Assembly (NCBI RefSeq): GCF_900099655.1
Contig: NZ_FNDC01000001.1
Location: 62,001 to 126,000 of the forward strand
Length of the DNA: 64,000 bases
Source: Planococcus glaciei
Lineage (GTDB): Bacteria; Bacillota; Bacilli; Bacillales_A; Planococcaceae
Direction: 5' to 3'
The notes beneath the pieces were generated by a model. That model did no database searches. It saw only the letters and a list, made by a program, of their open reading frames with translations, and was not told where the DNA came from. A program made the translations under genes and the position numbers. The stretch's first letter is position 1. Each line of letters opens with the position of its first letter. Of the stretch, positions 33,650-41,416 are shown in pieces.

Positions 33650-33973
33650 ATGAATGTCCAGTTTAAAAAAGGGGTTCTTAACCTCTGTGTTCTTGTTCTC
33701 CTTGAAAAGCAGGACCGCTATGGCTATGAACTGGTTCAAAAAATCTCTGACCGCATCGCCATATCCGAAGGGTCGGTTTATCCGTTATTGCGCCGGCTGA
33801 CAAAAGAAGGATATTTCAGCACGTATTTGCAGGAATCGAGTGAAGGCCCTCCACGCAAGTACTACAAATTAACGGAAGCCGGCAGAGAGTATTTGCATGA
33901 GCAATTGGCGGAATGGAAAAGTTTCACGGACGGGGTTAACCAACTAATTGAAGAGGGTGTGCACAATGACTGA
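33650..33973 (+). CDS. PadR-family transcriptional regulator
   Basis: The 107-residue short PadR protein is a winged HTH: GVLNLCVLVLLEKQDRYGYELVQKI, SEGSVYPLLRRLTKEGYF, GPPRKYYKLTEAGREYL. Such regulators pair with DUF1700 membrane or envelope proteins in Firmicutes. The ATG at 33650 follows AAAGAGGTGAG; the longer frame starting at 33581 overlaps the promoter palindrome and is rejected. Its last codons overlap the next gene by 8 nt, so the two are translationally coupled. Confidence 0.9.
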   Translation: MNVQFKKGVLNLCVLVLLEKQDRYGYELVQKISDRIAISEGSVYPLLRRLTKEGYFSTYLQESSEGPPRKYYKLTEAGREYLHEQLAEWKSFTDGVNQLIEEGVHND

Positions 33974-35009
33974 AAAACAGTTTATCCAAGAACTAGAACA
34001 GGCGTTAACTCGTCTTCCAGAAGAAGAACGCACGGACATCCTTCAGGATATCCAGGAATATTTTTCTAACGGGCGCGAAGACGGCAAAAGCGAACAGGAC
34101 ATTGCAGCTGAACTTGGCTCCCCTTCTGAAATTGCGGGTGAACTGATCGGTTCGTTTGATTTCAGCCAAGCTGAGTTTCCGGCAAAGTCTGTGAATCTGA
34201 CAAAGAATGAATTGGACCACGACGGATTTGACCATGTCGATATTCAACTGGACAACGGTTCTTTGGAAATCGGACCCTCTTCTGATGGAGAAGTGCATGT
34301 CGACATCGAAAACAAAAGTTATAATCAGCTGTTCCTTACAGAAGTCATCGATCGCAAACTGGTCATTACGCTGAAAGACGAAGTAAAGAAATGGGGAATT
34401 TTCAGTTTCACAATCAGCACCAAATCCCCTGTTGTCACTGTACAACTGCCTTCAAAAATGTATGAGTCCATCAAAATCCTGTCGGACAACGGAAAGATTG
34501 AAGCTGAACAATTGAACAGCACCGTTTTTGATGCCAAGTCGGACAACGGAAGCATCAAATTAGAGAACATCGCCGCCTCAATTCTCACCGTTAAATCTGA
34601 CAACGGTTCCGTTAAATTAAGAGAAATCCAAGCCGATGCCCTTTCAGCAAAAAGCGACAACGGAAAAATTGCTTTAAAAGGTGCAGATGCGAAAACGATG
34701 AAACTAAAATCGGATAACGGCAGTATTGTAATGGAAAATGCCGCTGGAAATATAGAGGCGGAATCAGACAATGGAAAAATCCATTTGCAGACACCCGACC
34801 TTGAACGGAACATCGACTTGAAATCCGACAACGGCAGCATCACACTCGAAACTTTGAAAGATCCCGTTAATGTTTCCATTCGTGCCCATAAAAATCATGG
34901 AAAAGCTTCCCTTTTCGGTTCCAAAAGCAACAAGGCCATATTCGGCGATGGACTCCATTCCGTCGTTCTGCAATCGGACAACGGCAGTTTAACGGTAAAA
35001 CGGCTATAG
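33966..35009 (+). CDS. DUF1700-DUF4097 fusion with SDNG repeats
   Basis: The 347-residue protein. Residues 1-65 are a DUF1700-type helical domain (MTEKQFIQELEQALTRLPEEERTDILQDIQEYF, SPSEIAGELIG). From about 75 on it is a beta-rich DUF4097 domain in which SDNG recurs eight times (plus an initial LDNG) at about 20-residue intervals, as expected for the rungs of a parallel beta-helix. No membrane helix is visible, although DUF1700 proteins usually have some. It is coupled to the PadR gene and ends at a strong terminator. A role in envelope stress is suggested by related operons; not proven here. Confidence 0.85.
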   Translation: MTEKQFIQELEQALTRLPEEERTDILQDIQEYFSNGREDGKSEQDIAAELGSPSEIAGELIGSFDFSQAEFPAKSVNLTKNELDHDGFDHVDIQLDNGSLEIGPSSDGEVHVDIENKSYNQLFLTEVIDRKLVITLKDEVKKWGIFSFTISTKSPVVTVQLPSKMYESIKILSDNGKIEAEQLNSTVFDAKSDNGSIKLENIAASILTVKSDNGSVKLREIQADALSAKSDNGKIALKGADAKTMKLKSDNGSIVMENAAGNIEAESDNGKIHLQTPDLERNIDLKSDNGSITLETLKDPVNVSIRAHKNHGKASLFGSKSNKAIFGDGLHSVVLQSDNGSLTVKRL

Positions 35010-35038
35010 AAAAAACCGCTGGCTTCAGCGGTTTTTCT
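35008..35038. terminator. Bidirectional terminator
   Basis: Stem AAACCGCTG / CAGCGGTTT with A- and T-tracts. Confidence 0.88.
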
Positions 35039-35046
35039 TATGGCCT

Positions 35047-35895
35047 TTAAACTGAGATGAACTTAATAATTTCTTCCATCCGTTCTTCTGCATCCTGGTA
35101 GCCCTGGTCATACAGCTCCGTCAACTTTTCAATATCCCGCTCCATTCCGTTGATCTTATAGAACTTAGAAGGCTGGATCACGAGAGCTTTCCCTTCCGTT
35201 TCCAATTCTTCGATAAACTCCATCGTTTCGTTGTAGCGCAAATACCAGCTTTCCATGCTTTTCACTATACCCGGGAATTGGCGGTAAAGCGCCGGCATCA
35301 GCCGGGCAAAGGAATTCTTCTTTTTCCGGTACCCTTTTTCTTTTGTCAGCACAATGATGGGTTTTGTGACCCCGTCTGCCAGAGCCTTGCGGATGGGAAT
35401 GGGGTCAGCTACGCCGCCATCCATCAGCAAACGGCCTTCGAATTCAACCGGCTTCGCCATAAAAGGCAACGAGCTGGATGCCCGCACAATCGCCAGGACA
35501 TCTTTGGCATGTTCCCGCTTCTCAAAATAAACGGCCGTTCCGGTCAAGCAATCTGTCGTTCCGATGACAAACTCTTCCGTTGCGTCATGAAAACTGTCGT
35601 AATCAAATGGCACGAGCCGATTCGGAATTTCGTCAAAAATCAAGTTCATCCCGAATAATTCTCTTTTCAGCAGCAGGTTCTTGACGGATATATAGTCGGG
35701 ATGGTGCACAGAACCGATGGTCACTTTGTGGTTGCGGCCTGTCTGGCGCGATACATAAGAAGAGGCGTTGCAGGCCCCGGCCGAAACTCCGATAATATAA
35801 TCCACAAAAATCTCTTCCTCCAGAAACTTTTCCAGGACGCCTCCGGTGTAAACGCCGCGCATCCCACCGCCTTCCAATACCAAACCGCTTTTCAT
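35047..35895 (-). CDS. Patatin-like phospholipase (YqhO/RssA type)
   Basis: The 282-residue protein has the patatin oxyanion LVLEGGGMRGVYTGG, nucleophile Ser38 in GVSAGA (G-x-S-x-G) and the catalytic Asp in MDGGVADPIPI. The N-terminal region matches YjjU/RssA-type cytosolic patatins. The substrate is unknown; hydrolysis of phospholipids is the family activity. The ATG at 35895 follows GGGGGGAGTGGAG. Confidence 0.88.
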   Translation of the reverse strand: MKSGLVLEGGGMRGVYTGGVLEKFLEEEIFVDYIIGVSAGACNASSYVSRQTGRNHKVTIGSVHHPDYISVKNLLLKRELFGMNLIFDEIPNRLVPFDYDSFHDATEEFVIGTTDCLTGTAVYFEKREHAKDVLAIVRASSSLPFMAKPVEFEGRLLMDGGVADPIPIRKALADGVTKPIIVLTKEKGYRKKKNSFARLMPALYRQFPGIVKSMESWYLRYNETMEFIEELETEGKALVIQPSKFYKINGMERDIEKLTELYDQGYQDAEERMEEIIKFISV

Positions 35896-35948
35896 CTCCA
35901 CTCCCCCCGTCAATAAAAGCTGGCCGGATCAGTTCCGCCAGCTTTTGG

Positions 35949-36626
35949 TCACCCAACTTTCTCAATCAGCTCAGGGCCATTGTTTTTTGGTGAATTGACA
36001 GCATCAGATACTTCATACGCTTCAAGCTCCTTGGAATCAAAGGGCTGAAGCAGTCTGCCGAGCTCTTCTGCATCCTGCACGTTCGGATCGAGCCAGATTT
36101 TTTCCGCTTCTTTCGTTAAAATGACGGGCATGCGGTCATGGATGGTGCCCATCAATTCATTCGCTCTCGTTGTTAAAATCGAGCAGGTGTTGACGGTCTT
36201 GCCTTCCGGCGACTTCCATGACTCCCATAAAGCTGCAAAGGCGAACGGCTCTCCAGATTTTAATTTGATGCGCATCGGCGTTTTTCCATCATCCGTCCGC
36301 TTCCATTCATAAAAGGAATCAGCTACCACCAGGCAGCGCTTTTTTTTGAAGGCATTCCGGAAGCTCGGTTTTTCCGCCGCAGTTTCCGCCCGCGCATTGA
36401 TCATTTTATAACCGATTTTCTCATCTTTTGCCCAAGGCGGCACCAGCCCCCATTTTAAAAATCCCAGACGGTTTTTCTTGCCGTCGCTTACGACGGCGAC
36501 TACCTGCTGGGAAGGTGCTACGTTAAAGCTTTGTGAGTAGTCTTCTTCCGAAAAGCTTGCCTCACCAATGTCAAAACGATCCAGTAGGACACGGTAATCT
36601 GCGTACAAGGAGTACCTTCCGCACAT
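35949..36626 (-). CDS. SRAP-family abasic-site processing protein (YedK/HMCES type)
   Basis: The 225-residue protein starts MCGRYS; after removal of Met, Cys2 forms a thiazolidine crosslink to abasic sites in single-stranded DNA. Further signatures: FNVAPSQ, KWGLVPPWAKD, INARAETAAEKPSFRNAF, FYEWK and TIHDRMPVIL with the conserved His. The start at 36626 is fixed by the need for Cys2, with AAAGGATG upstream. No SOS box is visible before it. Confidence 0.93.
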   Translation of the reverse strand: MCGRYSLYADYRVLLDRFDIGEASFSEEDYSQSFNVAPSQQVVAVVSDGKKNRLGFLKWGLVPPWAKDEKIGYKMINARAETAAEKPSFRNAFKKKRCLVVADSFYEWKRTDDGKTPMRIKLKSGEPFAFAALWESWKSPEGKTVNTCSILTTRANELMGTIHDRMPVILTKEAEKIWLDPNVQDAEELGRLLQPFDSKELEAYEVSDAVNSPKNNGPELIEKVG

Positions 36627-36695
36627 GAGAATCATCCTTTCTGCACACGGTTTCTTATTAGTTTAAATATATCAGAATTTTCCTCTAAATGGCAT

Positions 36696-37388
36696 TTAAT
36701 TACTCAAAGCAAAGTCTACTGCAGCTTTGGCATGAATTGTCGTTGTATCAAACAACGGAATGCCCGTATGCTCTTTTCGAACCAGCAAGCCGATTTCGGT
36801 GCAGCCAAGAATGATTCCTTCTGCTCCGTCCGCCGCCAGGCTCTGCATGGCTTCTAAAAAAAAATTCCGCGAGGCTTCCCTCACCGTTCCCATGCACAGT
36901 TCTTCAAAAATAATCCGGTTGATCTCGGTTCTTTCCTGTTCAGTCGGAAGCAGCACTTCCAAACCGCCAGCAGCCAATCGGGATTTGTAAAAGTCCATTT
37001 CCATCGTATAGCGGGTACCGAGCAAGCCGATTTTGTGAATCTGCTTTTCCTTGATTGCAGCGGCAGTGGCGTCCCCAATATGCACTAGCGGAATGGAAAG
37101 GTTCTCTTCTATTTCTTCTATCACGTTATGCATCGTATTCGTGCAAAGAATGATAAAATCCGCTCCCGCCTTTTCAAGGCTTTTGGCAGCTTGCCCTAGT
37201 AGTTTTCCGGCTTTGTGCCATTCAGCGCTTGCCTGCAGCTGCTCGATTTCTTCAAAATCCACGCTGAACAAAATGAATTTCGCGGAATGCAGCCCGCCCA
37301 AACGGTTTTTCACTTCTTCATTGACCAACCGGTAATATTCTGCGGAAGATTCCCAGCTCATGCCTCCAATCATTCCGATTGTTTTCAC
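36696..37388 (-). CDS. Aspartate/glutamate racemase family protein
   Basis: The 230-residue protein from the GTG at 37388 opens with KTIGMIGGMSWESSAEYYRLVNE, the exact start expected for the YgeA/RacX family, and has the two catalytic cysteines Cys82 (ILCTNTMHN) and Cys196 (ILGCTEIG). AAGGAGGGAAG stands just upstream of this GTG. The reading frame stays open for about 65 further codons upstream with a charged composition, but no good start exists there. The D-amino acid made cannot be told. Confidence 0.88.
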   Translation of the reverse strand: MKTIGMIGGMSWESSAEYYRLVNEEVKNRLGGLHSAKFILFSVDFEEIEQLQASAEWHKAGKLLGQAAKSLEKAGADFIILCTNTMHNVIEEIEENLSIPLVHIGDATAAAIKEKQIHKIGLLGTRYTMEMDFYKSRLAAGGLEVLLPTEQERTEINRIIFEELCMGTVREASRNFFLEAMQSLAADGAEGIILGCTEIGLLVRKEHTGIPLFDTTTIHAKAAVDFALSN

Positions 37389-37650
37389 AAAGCTTCCCTC
37401 CTTATATTTCACAGCCATTTTTTCATGCGCTTCCTGTCCTGTTTCTATTCGATCAAAATCAGGTATATCCTTGTTTTGAAATTCTTTCTTTGGTTCAATT
37501 TCCTGCTCTCTCTCCAATTCCATTTTTATGATTACTTTCAATAGTCTTCCATCCTTATACATGTATAAAGACCGAGAACATTCCAACGCCCCTTTATTGG
37601 CGGAAGAGTGCTATAATAGAAGTATAATATGTTTCATTAGGAGGAATTAC

Positions 37651-38082
37651 ATGGCTACTGCGCGAGAAATGAGTCTGGTTAACAAGGATTTTCTGGTCGA
37701 AGAATTAGGGCTGAAACAACAAGGCAATTCTGCAGTTTTTACGAATGAAGATTGTTTTGTGCTGTCCCCCTCGGTACAGCGGTATGAAAAAGGATTCGAT
37801 ATCAGCGAATTCACTTTGGCGAAGTTTGATCCTGAGCGTCAGCAAGGCTTTTTGATCGTAAGGTATATGGATACCTTTTTAATGGCTAAACTGGAAAGTT
37901 TCACAAAAAAGATGATGCCCCCTGAACTGCAGATCCAAAAGAAAAACACGAAGCCGCATTGGAAGTTTACGGTTGCCGAGAATCCGGCATACCACCTCGT
38001 AAATACGCAAAACAAAGAATTGCGCTACCGGCTTCAAGAACCTTCAAAAAAACAAATCATCTCTTTCTTCAAAAAAATATAA
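37651..38082 (+). CDS. Hypothetical protein, unrecognised
   Basis: The 143-residue soluble protein with mixed alpha/beta composition, no signal peptide or membrane helix, and a single Cys (NEDCFVLS). Segments FLIVRYMDTFLMAKLESF and PHWKFTVAENPAYHLV suggest a compact domain, but I recognise no family. The start is strong: TAGGAGG 6 nt before the ATG at 37651 and TATAAT-like sequences near 37615-37630. It is monocistronic with its own terminator. Confidence 0.75.
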   Translation: MATAREMSLVNKDFLVEELGLKQQGNSAVFTNEDCFVLSPSVQRYEKGFDISEFTLAKFDPERQQGFLIVRYMDTFLMAKLESFTKKMMPPELQIQKKNTKPHWKFTVAENPAYHLVNTQNKELRYRLQEPSKKQIISFFKKI

Positions 38083-38088
38083 CCGACT

Positions 38089-38118
38089 CCCGCAATGATT
38101 GCTATTGCGGGTTTTTTG
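38089..38118 (+). terminator. Terminator of the hypothetical gene
   Basis: 8-bp stem CCCGCAAT / ATTGCGGG with a TTTTTTG tail. Confidence 0.85.
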
Positions 38119-38199
38119 TTTGGAAATAAACCTCCTCAGAATTTCTGCCTTTCCTTTTTAGTGGTAATATAGGATTATCGCTGAGAAGGAGGTGGCTGG

Positions 38200-39402
38200 A
38201 TGCAAACAGAAAAGTACACGACGGAACATCGCGAGTTCTGGAAAATCATGTTCAGTTTGCTGCTGGCTTCTCTTTTCATTTTTGCCAATTTGTACGTAGT
38301 CCAGCCGCTATTGCCATTGTTCGTGGATGAATTCCAAGTGTCGGTCTCTGCCTCCAGCCTCGCTATGTCGCTGACAATCATCGGGCTCATTATCGGGCTG
38401 ATTGTGCTTGGATTTTTCTCGGACCGCAACGGCAGAAGAGTTTATATCATCTATTCTTTGCTCGGTTCGGCACTCCCTTTTTTCCTTCTTCCCCTGGTTG
38501 AATCCTATACCTGGTTTCTGATTCTTCGTTTTATCCAAGGTTTCGCGCTTGCGGGTGTACCTGCTGCGGCGCTTGCCTATATAAGCGAAGAAATTGCCCC
38601 TAAGAATATCGGTTATGCCACGGCCTTATATATTTCCAGCAATGCCCTTGGCGGCATGATCGGCCGGGTGCTTTCCGGCTCTCTGACTGATCTATTTTCC
38701 TGGCAAACCACATTTATCATTTTCGGATTTACCGGGCTTTTGTTGTTTGCTGCCGTGCTTTTTCTATTGCCAAAGTCTCGCCATTTCGAGGCTGGCGAGC
38801 TGACATTTGCCAAAGACATTGAAGGCTTCTGGTTCCACTTAAAAAACCCTTCGCTACTGGTGGTTTTTGGGCTGGGTGCCGTTCTTCAAATCTCGTTCAC
38901 CGGTATGTGGACTTATTTGCCGTTCCATATGGAAAACCCGCCTTTCTCCATGTCCCTCCAGGCGATTTCCTATTTATTCTTTGCTTACGGAATAGGGGTT
39001 GTCGGCTCTCCGTTGGCTGGACGGGCGGCTGAGAACTTCGGCTTGCGGAAAGTGCGCAGAGCCGGCGTCGCCATTTTGTCGCTGGGCATCTTGTTGACCT
39101 TGAGCCCTGTCACTTGGCTTGTCGTTGTCGGCTTGTGTGTCACTTGCCTTGGCTTTTTCACCGCCCATTCACTGACCGCCGCTTCCGTCGGACAGCAAGC
39201 TTCCCATCATAAAGGCAGCGCTTCAAGCCTTTACCTGGTTTCTTATTACATCGGCGTAGCTGCCGGAAGTTCGCTCCTGAGCCCATTGTGGACGAACGGC
39301 GGCTGGACTGGCTTGGTTCTTTTTACCGCCTTGTTGCCGCTCCTATATTTAGCCGCTGTCAGTCTCTATAGGAATGCAAAAAAAGGAAAGGCGCTTGAAT
39401 GA
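38200..39402 (+). CDS. MFS transporter (YnfM/YybF type)
   Basis: The 400-residue membrane protein has about twelve helices, with the motif A-like GFFSDRNGRRVYI between helices 2 and 3 and RFIQGFALAGVPAAALAYISEE after helix 4, typical of YnfM-like Drug:H+ antiporters. The substrate is unknown. The ATG at 38200 follows GAAGGAGGTGGCTGG. Its stop codon lies inside the left 33-bp repeat/terminator that bounds the composite repeat (39386-39418). Confidence 0.88.
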   Translation: MQTEKYTTEHREFWKIMFSLLLASLFIFANLYVVQPLLPLFVDEFQVSVSASSLAMSLTIIGLIIGLIVLGFFSDRNGRRVYIIYSLLGSALPFFLLPLVESYTWFLILRFIQGFALAGVPAAALAYISEEIAPKNIGYATALYISSNALGGMIGRVLSGSLTDLFSWQTTFIIFGFTGLLLFAAVLFLLPKSRHFEAGELTFAKDIEGFWFHLKNPSLLVVFGLGAVLQISFTGMWTYLPFHMENPPFSMSLQAISYLFFAYGIGVVGSPLAGRAAENFGLRKVRRAGVAILSLGILLTLSPVTWLVVVGLCVTCLGFFTAHSLTAASVGQQASHHKGSASSLYLVSYYIGVAAGSSLLSPLWTNGGWTGLVLFTALLPLLYLAAVSLYRNAKKGKALE

Positions 39403-39418
39403 ACAGGCGCCTTTCCTT
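39386..39418. terminator. Terminator of the MFS gene; left 33-bp direct repeat
   Basis: Stem GGCGC(TT) / GGCGCC with a TTTCCTT tail. The same 33 nt recurs at 39826-39858 with two changes, exactly 440 bp away. Confidence 0.75.
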
Positions 39419-39422
39419 CAGA

Positions 39423-39825
39423 CTGTCGAGAAATATTCCATTCTCTAAGCCATTTCGCTCCAAGTGGACGCTTTCCGCGGGCACGGCCTCCGCCGCTTCC
39501 CTCGCTGCGCTCAGTCCAGTGGCTCCAGCTCGCGCTGCTCCCGCAGGAGTCGCCACTTTCCGCTTCATTCGGCTCACTCTTTTCATAAAGAATTGTTTTT
39601 ATCAGAAAGAGTGAATGAGTATGCATACTTTTTATTCACAGTTCACTGTCGATATGGAGCAAACCAGCGGAGACGCCTGCGGGAAAGCGAGACAGCCGAG
39701 ACCCCGCAAGGCGCGAAGCGGCTGAGGAGGCTTGGCGGATCGCCCGCGGCAAGCGCAGGTGGTTTGCGGAATATCGAAGATATTCTAAGGAAAAATTTTT
39801 CTATATCTTTCTCAAGAAGCTGAAA
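39423..39825. repeat. Composite GC-rich inverted repeat element between duplicate terminators
   Basis: Two divergent copies of one repeat family face each other: copy A on the minus strand (about 39440-39590) and copy B on the plus strand (about 39663-39775). Shared blocks include CGACTCCTGCGGGA / AGACGCCTGCGGGAAAGCGA and GCCCGCGGAAAGCG / GCCCGCGGCAAGCG. Between them lies AT-rich sequence with an 8-bp hairpin (CACTCTTT / AAAGAGTG, 39575-39614). Short open frames exist on both strands but look like chance. I recognise the block as a widespread but functionally unassigned extragenic repeat of Bacillales, from memory only. Confidence 0.7.
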
Positions 39826-39858
39826 GAAAAGCGCCTGAATGAACAGGCGCCTTTCCTT
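39826..39858. terminator. Right 33-bp direct repeat; terminator of the small acidic protein gene
   Basis: Stem GCGCCTG / CAGGCGC with AAAA before and TTTT after; usable in both directions. Confidence 0.8.
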
Positions 39859-39860
39859 TT

Positions 39861-40052
39861 TTAATGTTCTTCTTTTTCTTCCTTCGGGTTTTGCTCGTCG
39901 CCAATGCCTAGGTTGCTGTGGGCGCCTCTTTTTGCCATTTCGGCTCCGTCTTCAGCCGACTCCTGCTCAATGCTTTCAAATTCTTCCCGCTGACGGCGGT
40001 TTTCAGCAGAGGTGTCCGGCTGTCTCTCAGTTGAAAAATCGTCTTTTCCCAC
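39861..40052 (-). CDS. Small acidic hydrophilic protein, possible stress protein
   Basis: The 63 residues are rich in Glu, Gln, Asp, Arg and Ser with no hydrophobic segment, likely disordered. The GTG start at 40052 has GGGAGGGAG at the right distance. A SigB-like promoter precedes it (40088-40112). It resembles, in size, charge and promoter type but not in sequence, the small protein at 758-988. The C terminus (NPKEEKEEH) is strongly acidic/basic. Family unrecognised. Confidence 0.65.
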   Translation of the reverse strand: MGKDDFSTERQPDTSAENRRQREEFESIEQESAEDGAEMAKRGAHSNLGIGDEQNPKEEKEEH

Positions 40053-40087
40053 AAAGTCTCCCTCCCTTTACTGCGTTTAAGGAAGAT

Positions 40088-40112
40088 ATTCCCTGAATCC
40101 CATTAACAAAAC
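40088..40112 (-). promoter_or_regulatory. Putative SigB promoter of the small acidic protein gene
   Basis: Minus strand GTTTTG (40112-40107), 13-nt spacer, GGGAAT (40093-40088), 35 nt before the GTG at 40052. Confidence 0.6.
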
Positions 40113-40118
40113 CACCGA

Positions 40119-40598
40119 TTATAAATAAACAGCAAACGCCTCATAGCCAAAATAAACGGAAAGCAGCGAGAGTGCAGCGAACACAAAATATTCTACGGTT
40201 CCTCCCGTGGTTGTCGTTAATGGAAAGCGTACATTGAGTTTAAACGGAAACAATAACTTAATCCCTCTTTTTGTCGCCATATCCAAGAGAAAATGGCTGG
40301 CCATCCCCACCAGGATGCCGGCAACCGCCGCTTCGTGGAGCGGTGTAGCCTTCAATAGTGCTCCAACAAGCAATAGGAACAGCAAACTATGGGTGAACGT
40401 CCGATGCCCGAACAAGGTATTGATGATTTTCGATAGGACTGGAAGCGCCCGGCCGATTTTGCTGCCGCCGTGGCAAATGTCCGGAAGGATGGCGCCGACC
40501 ACTCCCGCACTTAATAAAATAACGGGATCATAATTGGTGATTTGAGCAAAAGCAAGACTTGCTGCGATACCGCCTGTGATGTGTGTTTTTCCTGTCAT
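40119..40598 (-). CDS. YdjM/YvsG-family membrane-bound metal-dependent hydrolase
   Basis: The 159-residue membrane protein (DUF457) has the metal-site-like start KTHITGGI and GHRTFTHSLLF and ASHFLLDMATKRGIKLLFPF, with about four hydrophobic segments. The family includes E. coli YdjM, a LexA-regulated inner-membrane protein, and B. subtilis YvsG. No SOS box is visible here. The hydrolase activity is predicted only. ATG follows AAAAAAGGAGC. Confidence 0.85.
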   Translation of the reverse strand: MTGKTHITGGIAASLAFAQITNYDPVILLSAGVVGAILPDICHGGSKIGRALPVLSKIINTLFGHRTFTHSLLFLLLVGALLKATPLHEAAVAGILVGMASHFLLDMATKRGIKLLFPFKLNVRFPLTTTTGGTVEYFVFAALSLLSVYFGYEAFAVYL

Positions 40599-40693
40599 GC
40601 GAATTGAGCTCCTTTTTTTATTGTTCTCTTTTTTATTATACGCAAAATGGGGTATGGTGTTGGTAGAGAATTTATATTAAAGGAGTCGAGGGA

Positions 40694-41320
40694 ATGGGAA
40701 TTCATAAGTTTTTTACTTCGTTGAACGATTTGGAGCGGATCATCCGTGCTCCAGGAAGATTTAAATTTGAAGAACACAATGTAGCGGCCCACTCCTGGAA
40801 AGTCAGCCAATATGCATTGTTCTTTGCAACGATTGAAGAACGGGCCGGAGAAACCATCGATTGGAAGTCATTATATGAAAAAACCATCAACCATGACTTT
40901 GCAGAAGTTTTTATCGGAGACATCAAAACACCGGTCAAACACTCTTCACCGGAACTGAAAGAAATGATTGCCAAAGTCGAAGAAGGCATGATGGAAAAAT
41001 TCATCATCCGGGAAATTCCTGAAGAATTTCAGGAAGTCTTTTTTGACCGGATGAAAGAAGGCAAAGATGCCACAATCGAAGGCCGGCTGCTGGAAATGGC
41101 GGATAAACTGGACCAGTTCTACGAGTCTTTTGCCGAATTGAAGCGCGGCAACGCCGATAAGGAATTTGTCGCCATGTACCGGATTGCGCTGAAAAAACTG
41201 CTTGCCATCCCCCTAAAAGCAAGCGTCACCTACTTCCGGGAAGTGATGCTCGATGACGTCATCAATGAAGATACCATCATTGATATCAAGGAAATCACAC
41301 GCGCCGTACTTGAAGACTGA
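40694..41320 (+). CDS. HD-domain 5'-nucleotidase (YfbR-like)
   Basis: The 208-residue phosphohydrolase has metal ligands His33 and His67-Asp68 (NHDFAEVFIGDIKTP) and a later Asp in EMADKLDQFYES, matching the E. coli YfbR pattern for dephosphorylation of deoxynucleoside monophosphates. Length is near the 199 residues of YfbR. Start ATG at 40694 with AAAGGAGTCGAGGG. Confidence 0.88.
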   Translation: MGIHKFFTSLNDLERIIRAPGRFKFEEHNVAAHSWKVSQYALFFATIEERAGETIDWKSLYEKTINHDFAEVFIGDIKTPVKHSSPELKEMIAKVEEGMMEKFIIREIPEEFQEVFFDRMKEGKDATIEGRLLEMADKLDQFYESFAELKRGNADKEFVAMYRIALKKLLAIPLKASVTYFREVMLDDVINEDTIIDIKEITRAVLED

Positions 41321-41383
41321 CAAGAGTTGCCTGTAGGTTTTCACTTTAATTTATGGTAAATTTAAAGGTATATAAAATAACCC

Positions 41384-41416
41384 GGAGGTGAATCCCTTAT
41401 TTAAGGGAATTTATTG
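41384..41416 (+). promoter_or_regulatory. Split translation start: Shine-Dalgarno, hairpin, TTG
   Basis: GGAGG (41384-41388) is 25 nt from the TTG start (41414-41416). Between them TCCCTT (41393-41398) can pair with AAGGGA (41403-41408) in a 6-bp tetraloop hairpin. With it folded, the SD-to-TTG gap is 9 nt. AAGGGA could itself be a weak ribosome site that the same hairpin would hide. Confidence 0.6.

Noticed and set aside
34325-34879. 184-aa minus-strand reading frame inside the DUF4097 gene
   Set aside because: It is the mirror of the SDNG repeats on the coding strand, with no ribosome site and no family match.
39359-39626. Small reading frames on both strands of the GC-rich repeat
   Set aside because: Low-complexity Ala/Arg/Ser-rich shadows of a repeated block, no ribosome sites.
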